This document shows, in pieces, positions 10,168 to 22,689 of a stretch of DNA of 64,000 bases. Numbering within the stretch: the stretch's first letter is position 1; each line of letters begins with the position of its first letter. A program made the translations under genes and the position numbers. The stretch comes from Rhyzopertha dominica. Taxonomy: Eukaryota > Arthropoda > Insecta > Coleoptera > Bostrichidae. Below the pieces are notes generated by a model, which saw nothing but the letters and a program-made list of their open reading frames with translations, had not been told where the DNA came from and made no database searches. The stretch is from NCBI GenBank assembly GCA_025024175.1, contig QCXZ01000041.1, positions 42,465,786 through 42,529,785 on the forward strand. The letters are read 5' to 3'.

Positions 10168-10760
10168 GCACAAAGTAACTTTGACAACTATTCTTGAAGG
10201 AGTTGCCTCAACAATTCAACGAAATCAAACTGCAAAGCTCGCTGGAATGAACGAACCTTTCAAAAGGTTATCGTCAATTTCTTCCAATGCAGCACCAAAG
10301 TCATCTAATTACGGAAATTACGCTTTACGCCTCAATGTATTTAATCATGAACCTCATCACGGTTTAACCATTAGATAGTACTGTTGGTTTAAACATATTT
10401 TTGAGGACGAAGATACTGGTTTGTTGTACAAGCAACGGGTAGATCTTATATTGGAGAAACCTGGTGAAAAGAAATATATTCAACTTTGTGGTCATGTATC
10501 TCCAACCATGCTTCAAGATCTCACCTTCGACAAGTCGGTTAAACAACTCAAAGAAATGTTCGGGGATGAAAAGTTATTGTTAGGCGCCAAATCTACTGGG
10601 GGATGCTGCCGAGCCCAAAATGATGTCTGTCGACCTTTTCAAAACTGTGATAGCTCTAACGATGATGCGTGAGTCTGGTTGGAATCATGTCCGTCAAGTA
10701 TGCCTTAAAAGCATTGATGAGAAGCCTGAAATAACTAGACGATGTTAAAACTACTGGAAA
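10168..10760 (+). pseudogene. Mag-like gag relic
   Basis: From ATG at about 10,168 the frame reads through an N-terminal region. After a TAG near 10,376 and a frame change it gives FKHIFEDEDTGLLYKQRVDL..., then LCGHVSPTMLQDLTFDKSVK and QLKEMFGDEKLLLGAK. This matches the conserved core of Ty3/Gypsy (Mag clade) capsid proteins, in which a D-F-T/S-F ... L..-F/L-F-G block follows a short helix-rich region. At least one stop and one frameshift are present. No protease, RT or integrase follows. The protein once packaged the element RNA. Confidence 0.55.
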
Positions 10761-11927
10761 GGGGTTCAGATACAGTTTCGTGTAAAAAGTCGTTTGATTC
10801 ATACTAAATGATATTACATTAATTTCCTTTACTGCGATAATGTTTCAAACCATTTGGTTTCTTGATTTAAAGCTTTTTAGTTGATTGGTGATTGATTTTA
10901 TCGACTAATACATTGATAGTTTGATTATATCCACTTGATTATTATTTCTTAAACATTCTACAAATAAAAGCAACAACAAAACAAACGCACTTCAACAGTC
11001 TAAGGTAAATAATATATACAAGAACTGAAAGATATTAGAACATCGCATTCCTATTCGTTACCCGAATGCAAGAACAGTTATCATTAAGATGGCTTCTTAC
11101 TATAATAATTCTCAATATTCTACAAGACACACATACATACACCACTCACAAAATTTAATTTCTACGTCGTAAAGGATACTCTACAAGAGAAGAGCTGGGA
11201 AAGGAAACTCCAAATAAGAAATAAATATGTATGATATTGCCTTAATCAAGGATTCTGCACGATGTGAAGGCGAAACGCGAGAGCTTACTAGCACGCTTTA
11301 TGCAGTTTAATAGCTTGCAAGATGTAGGTAATGCATTTTTAATGTTACACTTCCTGATGGTATGTGCTACTTTTCGTTTGTAGAATATTCGATAAAAGTT
11401 TATCTCTGGCGCTAGGTTAGAGAATATATTGCACTTGGTCGGTATCAAAGCAGCCATGGCGTAACCTTTAACTCATACTACTGCTTCATGTTAAATCCTC
11501 TATTATTTTATGGTATTAAACGTTAACATATTATTCGACTTCGTTACCATGTTGCGAGTTTTATATTTTCGGGGTTGAACAAAATTCACGGAAGAAAATA
11601 ATAAGCTGAAAATCTATTGAAATAAATGCAAGGCAATAAATTTGGCTTTAACCCTTATTTACAAATCGAAACTGATTAGGAAAACAGTCATATACTTGTA
11701 CATATTAAGCTTTTTTTTTCATAATTGTGTATCAAAAATTGACATTGAATTGTGAATCAAAAATTGACATGAATCGTTGGGTTCAGAAAAAAAATCCTCT
11801 CCGTATATAGCAAGAATATACAGGTACGTTGATATTTAAAATAAGGAAGTCTCTAGCTTAATCTTAATGAAAAGAAATGGAAAAAAACATTACTATTTTG
11901 TAGTATTTTTGATGCTATTTGATAGTG
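10761..11927. other. No gene or repeat recognised
   Basis: AT-rich. The minus-strand frame at 11,242-11,457 has no family features. Short direct copies of ATCAAAAATTGACAT occur at 11,731-11,773. Confidence 0.35.
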
Positions 11928-12662
11928 ATTCGGTCTCGGGTCTACGAGACCAAGACTTGTGTGGTTTCGGTCTCGGTCTTGGAACTGCACAGTTTCTTTG
12001 GTATCGGTCGGTATGGGTCTACTTTGTCTCGGTCTCGGATTTCTGATGGTACTTCTAATATCTTTTAAATCCCGCTATGTTTTTTAACAAGAATATCATC
12101 AAATGCGATATTAAAAATATGGAGATAGCCCTCAAAAACAGCTAAAGTGAATAGTAAATATCTTTAGATATTACTTCTGCAGTTACACGGAGGTGGTTAC
12201 AGGTGATTAAGATTGGTATTTCGGTTTTTATCCAAATATGCTTGTAAAAATTTTACCTCCGGTAATCTTTTGTTAAATTCGGTCAGAATTCTTTCAGATA
12301 AAAACTCACTATAAAATCTGCAGAGCTTTACCACTTACTATTTTATTACTATTTGAATTAAAACACTACTAGAATTATATAAGTAGTAGAATTAGGTAAA
12401 TAATCATATTGTATTATGAAAATGTTGTGAGCTGAAATACAAACATGATAATTGTGTTAATTACATTTGAAGTGTTCAAATTCGAAATTATCGTCAACTA
12501 GTGCAAACATTTTAATCCCCCTTTCATATACAAAATCTAAAAGCACAAGGCTCTCGAAAACCACGAGTCTCGGTATCGCATCGGTCTCGGGTACCTTAAT
12601 ATCAGTATCGGTCTCGTATACGAGACCGGGACGAGACTACTGATCTCGGTATCGTCAGAAGC
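11928..12662. mobile_element. GGTCTC-rich non-autonomous DNA element
   Basis: Both ends (11,930-12,050 and 12,545-12,655) are packed with GGTCTCGG / GAGACC words in both orientations, giving imperfect subterminal inverted repeats around an AT-rich centre of about 500 bp. The right end carries a short perfect inverted pair (GGTCTCGTATACGAGACC). No transposase is inside. The structure suits a non-autonomous hAT-like or related DNA element, but the class is not proven because I could not fix a target duplication. Confidence 0.45.
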
Positions 12663-14019
12663 ATTACTATTTAATTTACTTTTCGTTTCAGTAAAATTGG
12701 ACAATAAGTAACGGAGTTATGATTGTTAGCACTTCTTAAAAGTGTAACAATATAAAAAATTTTTTCGCTTTTTCACATGTTACACGAGTTACTAGCTGCA
12801 CAAACCTGGCGCCTCCACCAATTTTTGATTACATATAAAGTGAGTGCGTTAAATAACACGTGTGAGATATTTTCGGTCAGTTTAAACCCAGTAGAATTAG
12901 GAAACTCTTGTGCTACACTTCACTGTAACATTCACAAATAATACAATTTCACTTGACACACTCGTCTTGCAGTTTTAATTACCGCTGTAAAAGCAAATTA
13001 ATGAACGGTGCACCTGAAACGGAAGTGCACCGTTGTGTAAATATATTCGCTGTAAGCATGCGAAACAGGAATAAATCTCGAGATGTGGTTGTGCAGGTAA
13101 TAAAGAATACTCAGGTGCACTCGTACACCATTATGGACGCAAATATTCGCAATATATGACGTAAATTCTAACATAAACAGGAGGGAGGGCTGCGGCAGTG
13201 ACAGATATGCTGCTCATAAACAAAAATGCTGCTTAATAAAAGAACACGCCGCAAACACTGTAACAAAGGAATTTTGCATCTGCCAAGGTTTTATAACGCA
13301 GATGAACGAACAATGTTGCAGTTTAATCTAGGAAAAGATATTATTTAGACGAGCAAACCTGACTACATCTGTACAGCTTAACCGATTAATTTTAAGTGAA
13401 AGAAGTAAAAGAAAGGTTTTTCTTTGACTATCGGGCTGTAGAATGGGCTATATAGTACAGTCACCTTATTTTGACTTCAGGGGATTTATTGTTTGATAAA
13501 CGAAAGAAAGCTCCTAACAGTAGTTAAACCATCACATTTTAAACTAATTTTGAATGAGCGTTTAACACCGTAAAAATTCTTAAACATGCAATTTCGTTCT
13601 ACTCAAACAACGTTTATAAATTTTTCAGCCATATTGGTACAACAGACTAAAATCACAGTCTCTGACTGACTGTAGTGGTATTTCTGAGCATGCCTAAAGC
13701 AAGAAGAATAGTCCCCAAGTAGTTTGATAAAGAGAGAATAGTGTGTTTGCAAGAGACCGGCGTTTCCTTTAAGGCCAAACACGAAAAACGTTGTCTGCAT
13801 TGTTTAAGTCACAAACAATACTACATATTTTGCTAAACCCATTGCCTTGAACAATAAGTGGTAGACGATTGACACAGACACGAATGCAGAACAAGGAAGT
13901 TCAGTTGACCCAACATCTCTGAAGAGTCAATGTCAAAGAAAAACAACGCTTATGGTACCTTTCGCCTTGTAATCAAAAACTCAAATTTCTATAGCGTTAG
14001 CCGAGACAATTGATCAGAA
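12663..14019. other. No gene recognised
   Basis: Short frames only (for example 12,953-13,159 plus and 13,603-13,800 minus), with no family features. No clear repeat. Confidence 0.35.
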
Positions 14020-14700
14020 TCACTTATAAGCTAAGACCTTAAGAAATTTGCGCTGAAATTGCTCTAACCCCTTGATCCAAATCTGACAGGATGGCGCCCA
14101 TACTATTGACGCACATTCTAGTCTACTATGGNCAGACAAAGCAAAAAGATATTTCAAAGACCTAATATCATTANAAATACAGCAATTGCTTATCGGAAAT
14201 CCTAAAATCGAAGAAGCTGAAATGTGCCATCTGTCAAACAAAACTTCCAAATCCCTAACTTTAAAGATCCGGGGATCCAGGAAATTTACAGAACATCATA
14301 GGGTACTCCNGAAGTCGAGTGCAGTCATATATTGTGGAAATGTTTGTATAAATCTTTAAATGGTCGGCAAATAAAAGTTTGCCGCATAACACGATATTTG
14401 GAATATCATTTATGAAAATCAGGAATAACAGTGGACCGAAGTTTGAACCCTGCGGAACACCTAAACCAACAAATTCTAATAAAAATGAAGTTCAGTGAAT
14501 TTTACATACAGCCTGCTATCCTGCAGAGAAAGAAAAAGAAAAATTTAGCAAGTGCCTTACTAAAACCAAAAATTTGAATTTAGGAAGGAAAATCCCTTGA
14601 TCCAATCGGTCGAAAGCTTGTGAGAAGTATACGAGTAGATCATGTCGACCTAACTTTGCTGGCCAGTAACTTGAGAAGTGTACTAAGTAAAGGATGATGC
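14020..14700 (-). pseudogene. Jockey/CR1-type LINE reverse transcriptase relic
   Basis: Read on the minus strand from 14,700 down, the pieces follow RT order. AFDRLDQGIFL (motif A region) comes near 14,600. VGLGVPQGSNFGPLLFLIF.NDI (motif B) follows near 14,450. The C-terminal segment SRLECASIVWAP and LEQFQRKFLKVL comes at 14,020-14,130. Frames shift several times and N bases interrupt the 14,130-14,310 part. The YADD block is eroded. Once a target-primed reverse transcriptase; now dead. Confidence 0.6.
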
Positions 14701-14939
14701 AGAAATATGATGCCTAAAAAAATTATGTGATATTAACGTGGACACGTCTGATGCATTATAAAGCGAGTTATGGCGTTAATATGTTAATGCTCGCATTTAT
14801 TAGTTCCATATTCCCAGATTAGGTGATATATTGAGAGCTTTACCTAATGATAAATTAGATTATGCATCACAAATTGCTTTTCATTCCATGACAGTTGAAA
14901 AACAATATAAGTCGTTTCCTTATTATAATCTGGAATTTC

Positions 14940-15190
14940 GCACTTGTTCCGCATGATTATTATTTATGCGCTTGGCTTTTTCCGACAATTCCAGCAATTA
15001 TCGTTATATTTCAACCAATTTACACACAACCTTGACTTATGTACCCAAACCTTCCTATCACTATATCACTATCACTATATCTATTGGTGAAAACCACATG
15101 AAAATCAGTTTAGTAGTTTTTAACTTTATCGCGAACAGACAGACAGACAGATAGACGTGGAGGAGGAGTTTGTTTTATAATATGTAGCGA
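14940..15190 (+). repeat. LINE/SINE 3' tail with CAGA microsatellite
   Basis: Contains GGTGAAAACCACATGAAAAT, AGTTTAGTAGTTTTTAAC and TTTATCGCGAACAGACAGAC, followed by a CAGA repeat and TTTGTTTTATAATATGTAG. This arrangement is the familiar 3' end of arthropod RTE-type LINEs and the SINEs that share their tails. It is unrelated to the minus-strand LINE relic next to it. Confidence 0.5.
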
Positions 15191-16029
15191 TGCATATCCA
15201 CTCTTACACATTGGGCAGAGCTTAGCTCTTTTTTATTGGTCATGAAACACACTTGAATCAAGTGAGCGCTAAAATACTGTAGCAAGTCCACGCAGCCCCT
15301 AACGAAAAAGGCCGGAATCTTCGCCGTCATATTATTCAGCCTCACCACCACTATAACCTCCTCAGAGCCCACAGATCATCCCTCAAAACTTAATTAGACC
15401 CTAAGCACTGTGTTATCAAATTTTCGAAGCTCATAAGCTGATGAAGAGCGGTAAATACCGTAGAAAAAAAACAAGCAAACCTGCCAACTATCTGCTAAAG
15501 CTCACTGATCTCCCGATCAACCCTCATAACTCTTGGGATTCTGGTATCTCGGTTTTCTTTGTATGACAATTGGACTCTACATCGTAAACATATCTGTCGA
15601 AATAGCCTCATCATGGGCATGGTCTTGATTTTAGACGTTACTTTTTTAGATTGCACGAAGTACTGAGGTACCTTTGGTTCTAAAGGATCACATCAATCTT
15701 ACGAGGATCCTTGTAGACCAGTGGTTTACAAAATGTAGAGGGCCTACTGGGATGTAAATGATTTACCACCGAATATGGAGTTACACAACAGAACAGTCAC
15801 AAATGTAGTGATTAGTTTGTACCGGCACATGCACAACATACAATACAACAACAAAAAGAAATATGCAATTCAACAGCAACTATCAGTTAGCAGCGGCAGG
15901 CACCCCGTTTGCCCCTTCTACCTACTTCTGTCCTTCCTTCCCTATTCCCTTTTACTCCCCACAGTCAAATAATAATAGAGACAGAAACAAAATAGGAAAT
16001 TAAATGTAATAAAAATACAACAAAGCCAC
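15191..16029. other. No gene or repeat recognised
   Basis: Short open frames only; nothing supported. Confidence 0.35.
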
Positions 16030-17130
16030 ACAAGCTAAAACAAATCCAGCAGCAATCGCTATAGCCTACGCTTGAATGCGTCTACAGAAAGTGTCCTTAA
16101 TTCATTAGGTATACCGTTGTATGTACACCCTACCAACATCGTACGAATAACTTTTTCGAAAAAAAAAGAGTGTCGATGAAGTGGAAAAGAAANAAATCTT
16201 TTCGACGAATGCTGGTATTATGNACATTAGATCTAAAGCGAATTTTATTATACAAATATGGTGGAGCAGCCTGCAGGTATCGTCTTGTCAACATATACAG
16301 CCATGGAACCAGTCGCAGCTTACATGCTGTAGGTACGACATGAATTCTGTACAACCTGGATTCGCTTCCTATCATGCCTACGAAGACAAGGGTCATACAG
16401 ACACGCAAAGTACTTAAAACGCGACAATACCAAACTTTCACAGAGAAGTATCTTTGATTTGCTGTCCAGTTGTTTCCTGAAGTTATAAATTAATTTCAAA
16501 TTCCCAAAGGCCTTCTGAATTAGATGTCTGGGTAAAATGAAATTTAGATTTATATTAAACATAAGTCCCAGACCTTTTGCCTCTACACACAGCAATTTAA
16601 CACCATCTACAAACATAATTAAGCGATCCAAAACTTGATGTCTAGAAATACCTCCAGATGACTTACCAAATAACATCAGAATAGTGTTCTTAGGGTTTAT
16701 AATCAGTGCATGCTTCTTTGTCATATCACAAAAGGCCCGCAAATCCGTACTTATCCCGTGAAAAGCAAGATCAATACCATGCCCATCAAAATGAAGATAA
16801 AATTGGGCATCATCAGCGTAAAACTGGCACCGACGACGTTGAACGCCATCTACATTCACAGGCGTGTAAATACTAAACAACAGTGGCCCCAATGCGGATC
16901 CTTGTAGCACATCATACACAGTAAATACAGCCCCAGACATTTCACTTCCCAATCCGCACAAATTGTAGCTTATCGCGAAGATATCTATCCAACAACCTTA
17001 CATTAGCTGACTCCAAACTTACATGATGGACAATATGGTCGTGATTAAAAGTATGGAAGGCCTTGGAGAAGTCTATCAGCACCATTTTGAGCGGAAACCG
17101 TCGGTGTAACGGTGTGCTGATAGCAGCAAA
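16030..17130 (-). pseudogene. Jockey/CR1-like LINE reverse transcriptase relic, 3' part
   Basis: The minus-strand order is FSKAFHTFNHDHIV (motif A, near 17,060), then LQGSALGPLLFSIYT (motif B, near 16,900), then CQFYADDAQFYLHF (motif C, near 16,820). The thumb-like region and a C-terminal tail with an R-T-L-S-V-D-A-F-K-like ending near 16,080 follow. A 214-codon frame (16,320-16,961) survives. Frameshifts occur near 16,430 and 16,960, with N bases at 16,193 and 16,223. The catalytic YADD is retained, but upstream RT and endonuclease are missing, as in a 5'-truncated insertion. Confidence 0.65.
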
Positions 17131-19334
17131 TCAACTTTAGTCTTCATCTGAGGTAGTATGACTGCAGCGTTATTTATGCTCAGGAAGTAGTGGAACCACA
17201 CGTTTTACTCCACCAAAAACCCTTCCCAATACATTTCTCGACGAGGCAATATACGGCGACGTGTAGCCAGAGCTACATTTGACTACTTTGAACCTAACAA
17301 TTTCGGTCAGTTTCCTTACCCAAGAATAAGATTACTTGATCGATTGTCCGCCAAAGACGTCGGGGTATAATGGGTACAGTTACAATTCAGCTCGCCCCCT
17401 CCACTGATTCTAGCATGAATTCATGATGCTGTACAAGTATCGTGGAATGATACACCTCAGGAGGTAATCGATGTTCTGAATAAGTCGACGACCAGACACA
17501 TTAATAAGTGCTGGTGTACTGGAGGCTCCATTGTCTGGTTTCAAGTATATGTAGGTTCAGCTTCTTATAGGCGAAGTTCTTATACATAAATGTTAATGAA
17601 ACGCAAGCTGATAGGCCGCTCTGATATGTTGCCGCGTATATTTCAACTTATATTGTACTCTACGGCGCGCCCAACCTTAGTTAACAATCTCATATATCGA
17701 ACGCAAACTATTTTCGTCCAGAATTTATGCATTTCTTTCGAGAAAACTACCGTCGCCGTCTATCGGATGAATTCCATCTCCGGCATGCAGCAGGTTCATG
17801 TATACATGCAGACCCGTGTTCCTTGCAGTTTTACATGTAACGCGAAGTTGAAAATGCCCTCCGCCTCGCGAACTAAAACAGTGCTTGCACTAGATTGCAT
17901 CCGTTTCGAGTGGGAATGAACTCTTGGGGCGTAAAATAAGGGTAAAACCGTACACGGCAACCGCCTCGTCGTGACCGGGACGTAAACAGCAAATGAGATG
18001 GAATTTATAACCTGCAGACTGTGAGGCGGCAATCGTCAAAACTTTATATATTTTTTTTTCTGAAGACGGCGTAAACAGGTTTGGCAAGTGTCGCGAAACT
18101 TGTATTGAATTCTGAGCAAACTCAAGAAGGAGTCGAAGAAACCAAAGCTCTAAATTTCACGCGATGGCCGAGAACTGCGCAGATTCCATTAGTTGTATGC
18201 TCTTTTTTTCGTAGCGAACATTGAACTAGTTTGTTTATAAAATTCTTTATTAAGGAACATCCTTCTCCGAAAAGCATTAAAGAGCAGCTAGAGATAATTC
18301 ATTGACGTACTCTATAGCAAAAGGACACTCAAACCAGAGTAGCAGGAGCTTAATTCATTCAGCCACAGACAAAACCAAACTTATACCTTTTTCTTTCCCC
18401 GATCAACAGATTTGGGGAAAAATTTGTTAATTTAAAATAGCCTTGAATGAAGCATAAAGGCCCAAGTCAGACAACGCCTTCAAAAAGTAGCTGGCGACTG
18501 GCTTGTTCTGGGACCAGGTAAATATCCAATGATGAAAATCAACCAGTGATTCATTGTTGCATCCTTTTAATGCAACAACTCCATCCTGACGCGTAATGTA
18601 ATAACCTCCACGACAAAACCTAGCTCTGACCATCCTAAAATACTGAGGTAGGCGAAAATTACACGGTGAAAAATTGGTTGTAGCAAGAGAGTTAGTTGAA
18701 TTTTGGAGTAGTGAGATGGACAATCCACTAAAAAGCGTACGTAGGATGATCTCCTATCTCCCAACTTGTTTTCCTCATTGTTAGAAAAAGATCAGTGTGA
18801 AGAGCCTTGGGAACAATGCTTCCAAACGGTACTGCCGATTTAGCGAAAGATTAAGAACGTCAACATTATCAATTTCAGCTATGAATAGGTGTGAAGACTT
18901 CTCTTTTTCTCGTCACTATCTACTGGTAGTAGATACAACGGGCCTTGTTCTTATAACGAAGTAATTTAGAGCAATGTTTATTACTAATGATTTGGATACA
19001 AATATAAACATTTGTAGATCGCAAGAGAACATATTAGAAACATCTAGAAAAGGCATGTAAAAGGCTCATTCTATAACGTCATCTGTATCAATTAAGCAAA
19101 CGCATTCATTTTCAGATAAAGCAGAACGTACAAGCGGTACCTACATCCGTATACTCGGGATGTGTTGCAAAAGAGGTGATTCCAATGTCGCACTTACATT
19201 TTTCACTGAAATTATGTTATTGTAAAACTGCGTGTTGTGCTAAATGCTTCTGTNAACAAAGGACTAGTCTGATATAGCGACTGAGACTTTGGCTGCCGGA
19301 GTTCGAACTGGTAAATGATTCCATATTAGTTGGT
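17131..19334. other. Unassigned stretch
   Basis: No domain was recognised. Overlapping frames on both strands at 17,590-18,090 look like chance frames. A 98-codon minus-strand frame at 18,427-18,723, with aromatic-rich sequence, is of unknown origin. A weak CTGAAGA...GCGAAAC string lies at 18,060-18,100. Confidence 0.3.
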
Positions 19335-19505
19335 AATGGTCCTGGCGATTTTTTTCTCGCTGATGTTTCGTCCACTGCCGTGGTAAGCATATTCAGGAGC
19401 TGAGTTCATCGGAGGCGTAGTTGTCACCGCGCGAACAAAAAACCCAACTCTGAAGATGCCCACGACAACAGTGGGTGGAATATTGGCAACTAACTCGAAA
19501 TCATC
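19335..19505. repeat. Inverted pair of Penelope/hammerhead-like motifs
   Basis: On the minus strand at about 19,397-19,350: CTGAATATGC, CCAC..GTGG stem, GACGAAACATCAG. On the plus strand at 19,444-19,485: CTGAAGATGCC, CCAC..GTGG stem, then a decayed GGAATATTGGC. The two halves are homologous and face each other, the layout seen at ends of Penelope-like elements. No RT frame is attached here. Confidence 0.35.
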
Positions 19506-20608
19506 TACCTACAAAATTTACACCTAAATGAAGACATAATTAAATAAAATAATTTGTTGAGCAGATAACAATAATTATTTAAGGAGTAGTTCTTCACAAT
19601 AGCGCGTAGCGCCCTAATAATAATATAAACAGATTTGTTGTGTCTCCGATCCATCCTCAGGAATGAGTTTTTCTGGCTGTATCGTAAAACACATATCTAA
19701 AAATCCATGTCTATGCTATATTGTCTGCACCGCAACCAAATACAGATAGATCTATTTCGCTGTCATTACAGCTCATCAGTGTCGTTTAGGTATAATGCAG
19801 ACAGCATGACATAGAACTGGTTTTGCCTATATGTATAGCAAAGGCTTGGTATGAAGTTAGTAGAGAAATAGATTGCAATGTCATCAGTCAGCCACCAGCT
19901 GTTAATGGGTATTACTTCCTAAAGGACGTGACCTGTTATCTGACAGTACATCAACCTGACATACATATTATACAGGTAAGAATAACTTTGTCATTATTGT
20001 AATTAGCTACTGGTCTGGCCACTGTAGCAGAAGTCTGCTCTGATGCTTCAAAATAACGAGCGACGAGCGACTTGGCTATAAAAACGCCAAGTGGCGTTCA
20101 GTAGCCTTACATTTCATAAACTTTGATGTAAATATGCAACATTGACCTGAAATTTTAATACGGCCCTGATGGTGCAGTATAGCACATTTGACGTGAAGAA
20201 GTACGCTTCAGTTAATGCTCTCGTATGCGCTGGTTACTATATGTCGATAGAGAGCTGGCCTATTCAGTCAGCAGCATCTCTACAGTTACTATCTTGTGAT
20301 TGGGACTATCTATTATGAAACACTTACGACAAAACGGGAGATAAGTTGTGGAAAACTGGCTGTCACTTCTGAAGTTGCGTAAAACCCACATTTTAGGTCG
20401 AGTGTCATCGAAAAAACTGGTCGCCTTCCATTATGGAATGGTTACAATAAACGTCGAAGAGGTAAGGGATGCATGCAGGCTTGGCATATTTTAAAGACAT
20501 ATCAAAGGAATATTATTGTAGGTACTGAACGTGGATGTATGTTCTATCCTCAAAGCAGGCACGTTGATTGTGTCGTTAGGATACTTAAAAATTCTATTTT
20601 TTAAGCTA
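19506..20608. other. No gene recognised
   Basis: AT-rich spacer; nothing supported. Confidence 0.3.
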
Positions 20609-20829
20609 TTGTCCCGATTCGGGTCTAGAGGCCATCGTCGGTTGGAATTGCTTCCTAACGTTTCGCTAGCACGAGTGGCAAGCTTCTTCAGAGGTCCTTC
20701 CATCCATGTAGACAGTCTACATCCAGCACCGGAGATGGAAGGACCTCTGAAGGAGCTTACCACTCGTGCTAGCGAAACGTTAGGAAGCAATTCCAACCGA
20801 CGACGGCCTCTAGACCCGAATCAGGACAA
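20609..20829. repeat. Long hairpin at the end of a Penelope-like element
   Basis: Arms 20,609-20,704 and 20,734-20,829 are 96 bp each with about four mismatches. They are separated by a 29-bp loop that holds its own palindrome TGTAGACAGTCTACA. Each arm carries CTGAAG.AGCTT...GCTAGCGAAACGTTAGG, which has the order of a hammerhead core (CUGANGA, stem, GAAAC). Frames on both strands across the hairpin are mirror translations, not genes. Confidence 0.7.
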
Positions 20830-20879
20830 CAGTTCATCACCTGGCCGCGAAAGCCTTAACCAATTCGTCTATATTTTTA

Positions 20880-21230
20880 TTTAAACCGTGTGTCCTAACT
20901 TTCCAGTGTTTACTCTAAATCTGGATATCCAAGAAAGGTAAACCACCATTTCGTTCTAATTCCATAGTAAATTTTATGTCAGGTTTAAACTGTTCAAATG
21001 ATTTAGAAACCTACCTAACTCTTCTATATCGTGGGGCCAAATAACAAAAGTATCATCTACATGTCTATACCAACATTTTGGCTTAACCTCTTCAAGTTAG
21101 ATTATACGTTTTCACCAATATTATAAAATGTAATAACCACATTGTGTGATACCCTCCACTAAGGGTACATACAGTCTTTGCACTCCACATTCAAGATGTG
21201 TGCAATACTTAGCAGATAATTTGTTAGAAA
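20880..21230 (-). pseudogene. Penelope-like element reverse transcriptase fragment
   Basis: The minus-strand translation near 21,085-20,925 reads KPKCWYRHVDDTFVIWPH, a middle block, then FTMELERNGGLPFLDIQI. These are the hallmark RT motif C (Y-x-V-D-D-T-F) and the downstream G-x-L-P-F-L-D block of Penelope-like elements. Upstream motifs are broken by frameshifts beyond 21,110. The adjacent hairpin at 20,609-20,829 lies on the 3' side of this frame. No GIY-YIG endonuclease was recognised. Confidence 0.65.
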
Positions 21231-22685
21231 GGGTATTAGGTTTTGGAAGTTTTAAACAAAACAACCATTAATGATGAAATCGATATCACTTTACGTTTAG
21301 TAAGAAGTAGCTTACGCAAAATTACAGTAGTATACGTATTAAACCAGAGAATACCCGAATGCATTGTGTGCCCATTTCAACCAGCTTGTACTCGCTTAAA
21401 CAACAGCAAATGTGCAACGTAATTATTTATACAAAGCGTGGTCTAGTCCTAACACGCACGAAGCTACAAATCTTGGGTAGACGTTTATCCCTCTGAATGC
21501 GGCACTAAAATAGCTCAAGCTCACCCCGTTGCGGTTCCACTAGCAAGTGTCCGTTTCATAGGTGCCATAATAAATTTATTCCGGTCGAATTTGCCGGCTA
21601 CGTTACAAATGGCTCCCGCGACGTCGATGTTTAATAACAGTTTGAAATTTCGATGATCAGAAAGTTGAGAGAACCGCCGTTGCTGCTTTGAAATGGAAAT
21701 AAACTACTGGTTTTATGATATTAAAAACATGGATGGTCAGCGCAAAATAAAATTAAATGGATAAATAATAGATAAAGACGTTATATTAGATAATCAACAA
21801 AAAAAAAATATTGCAGCCATGTCTAATTCTTATACACGGAGCATCGATATCTACTTTGTTGTAGACACTTTTGAACAAGGCTACAAAGTTAGAATCAATT
21901 ATCGTTTTTTAAGGTTATAGAACAAAGAAAATTTTGCTAACAGGATAGAAACGTTAGGTGATCATAAGCTACTACCAATAACAAAAGAAGAAAACTATTT
22001 GATTGTGGACAGCTTTAGATAAATATCGCTGTCAATAACCTATACATCTGGGAACACTTCGGAAAAACATTAATTCTGTATAGACATGATTCTAGGCTAT
22101 GACGGGAGCTTCATATAGCTCATTAGTATACAAGAAAAACATGCGAAAGTAGGAAATATTGAAAAGGACCAAATGGAGCAGGAACAATCTAGATTTCGGA
22201 ATCTGAAAGAGTTGAAAATTTTTTGAAAAAAATATTTATTAGGATACACTAACAGAAATAAAGGAAAGTGCCTATTCCAATCGGTCTGATGTCGTTCCAC
22301 AACTTTTGAGCAAAACTGTTCCATTTAATTGCGGATTCCTTGATTTTGAAATACCCAACGAGAAACACACTTCGAGAAGTACCTTTCACTAGCAATTTCT
22401 TTCTTGGTCTGAATTCATTTCTAATAGCACTCGAGAACTACACTAGGCCATCATTCGAGTATTTTTACCAAAGTGCCGTTTACTTCCAGATAGACAGCCG
22501 ATACTCTTCTAAGCACACAACGTTTCCTTTGTTTTCTTCACATGGCCTTACGGATAAAGCATCAGATCGTTAGATGCCTAGCTTTTTTGTTTTTCTTTGA
22601 GGAGGGGAAACCTTTTATAGGTACCCGGGGGTATGTAAGACTCCTCCCCCTCTTAGAAGGCCCTACTCATTAAAATCCCTCCCTA
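21231..22685. other. Unassigned; GC-richer block at 21,430-21,720
   Basis: No coding or transposon family was recognised. The segment 21,430-21,720 is GC-richer and non-repetitive. Minus-strand 22,097-22,324 and plus-strand 22,340-22,573 frames have no family features. Confidence 0.3.
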
Positions 22686-22689
22686 TATT

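Noticed and set aside
16800..16830. Minus-strand hammerhead start (TCATCAG) and similar hits near 23,749 and 36,675
   Set aside because: Each is the codon string of the RT YADD motif and has no GAAA partner.
18060..18105. Hammerhead ribozyme (CTGAAGA...GCGAAAC)
   Set aside because: Stem II is very weak and no partner for stem I or cleavage triplet is clear; chance match cannot be excluded.
20491..20884. Two overlapping 100-residue proteins on opposite strands
   Set aside because: Both are mirror translations of the long hairpin.
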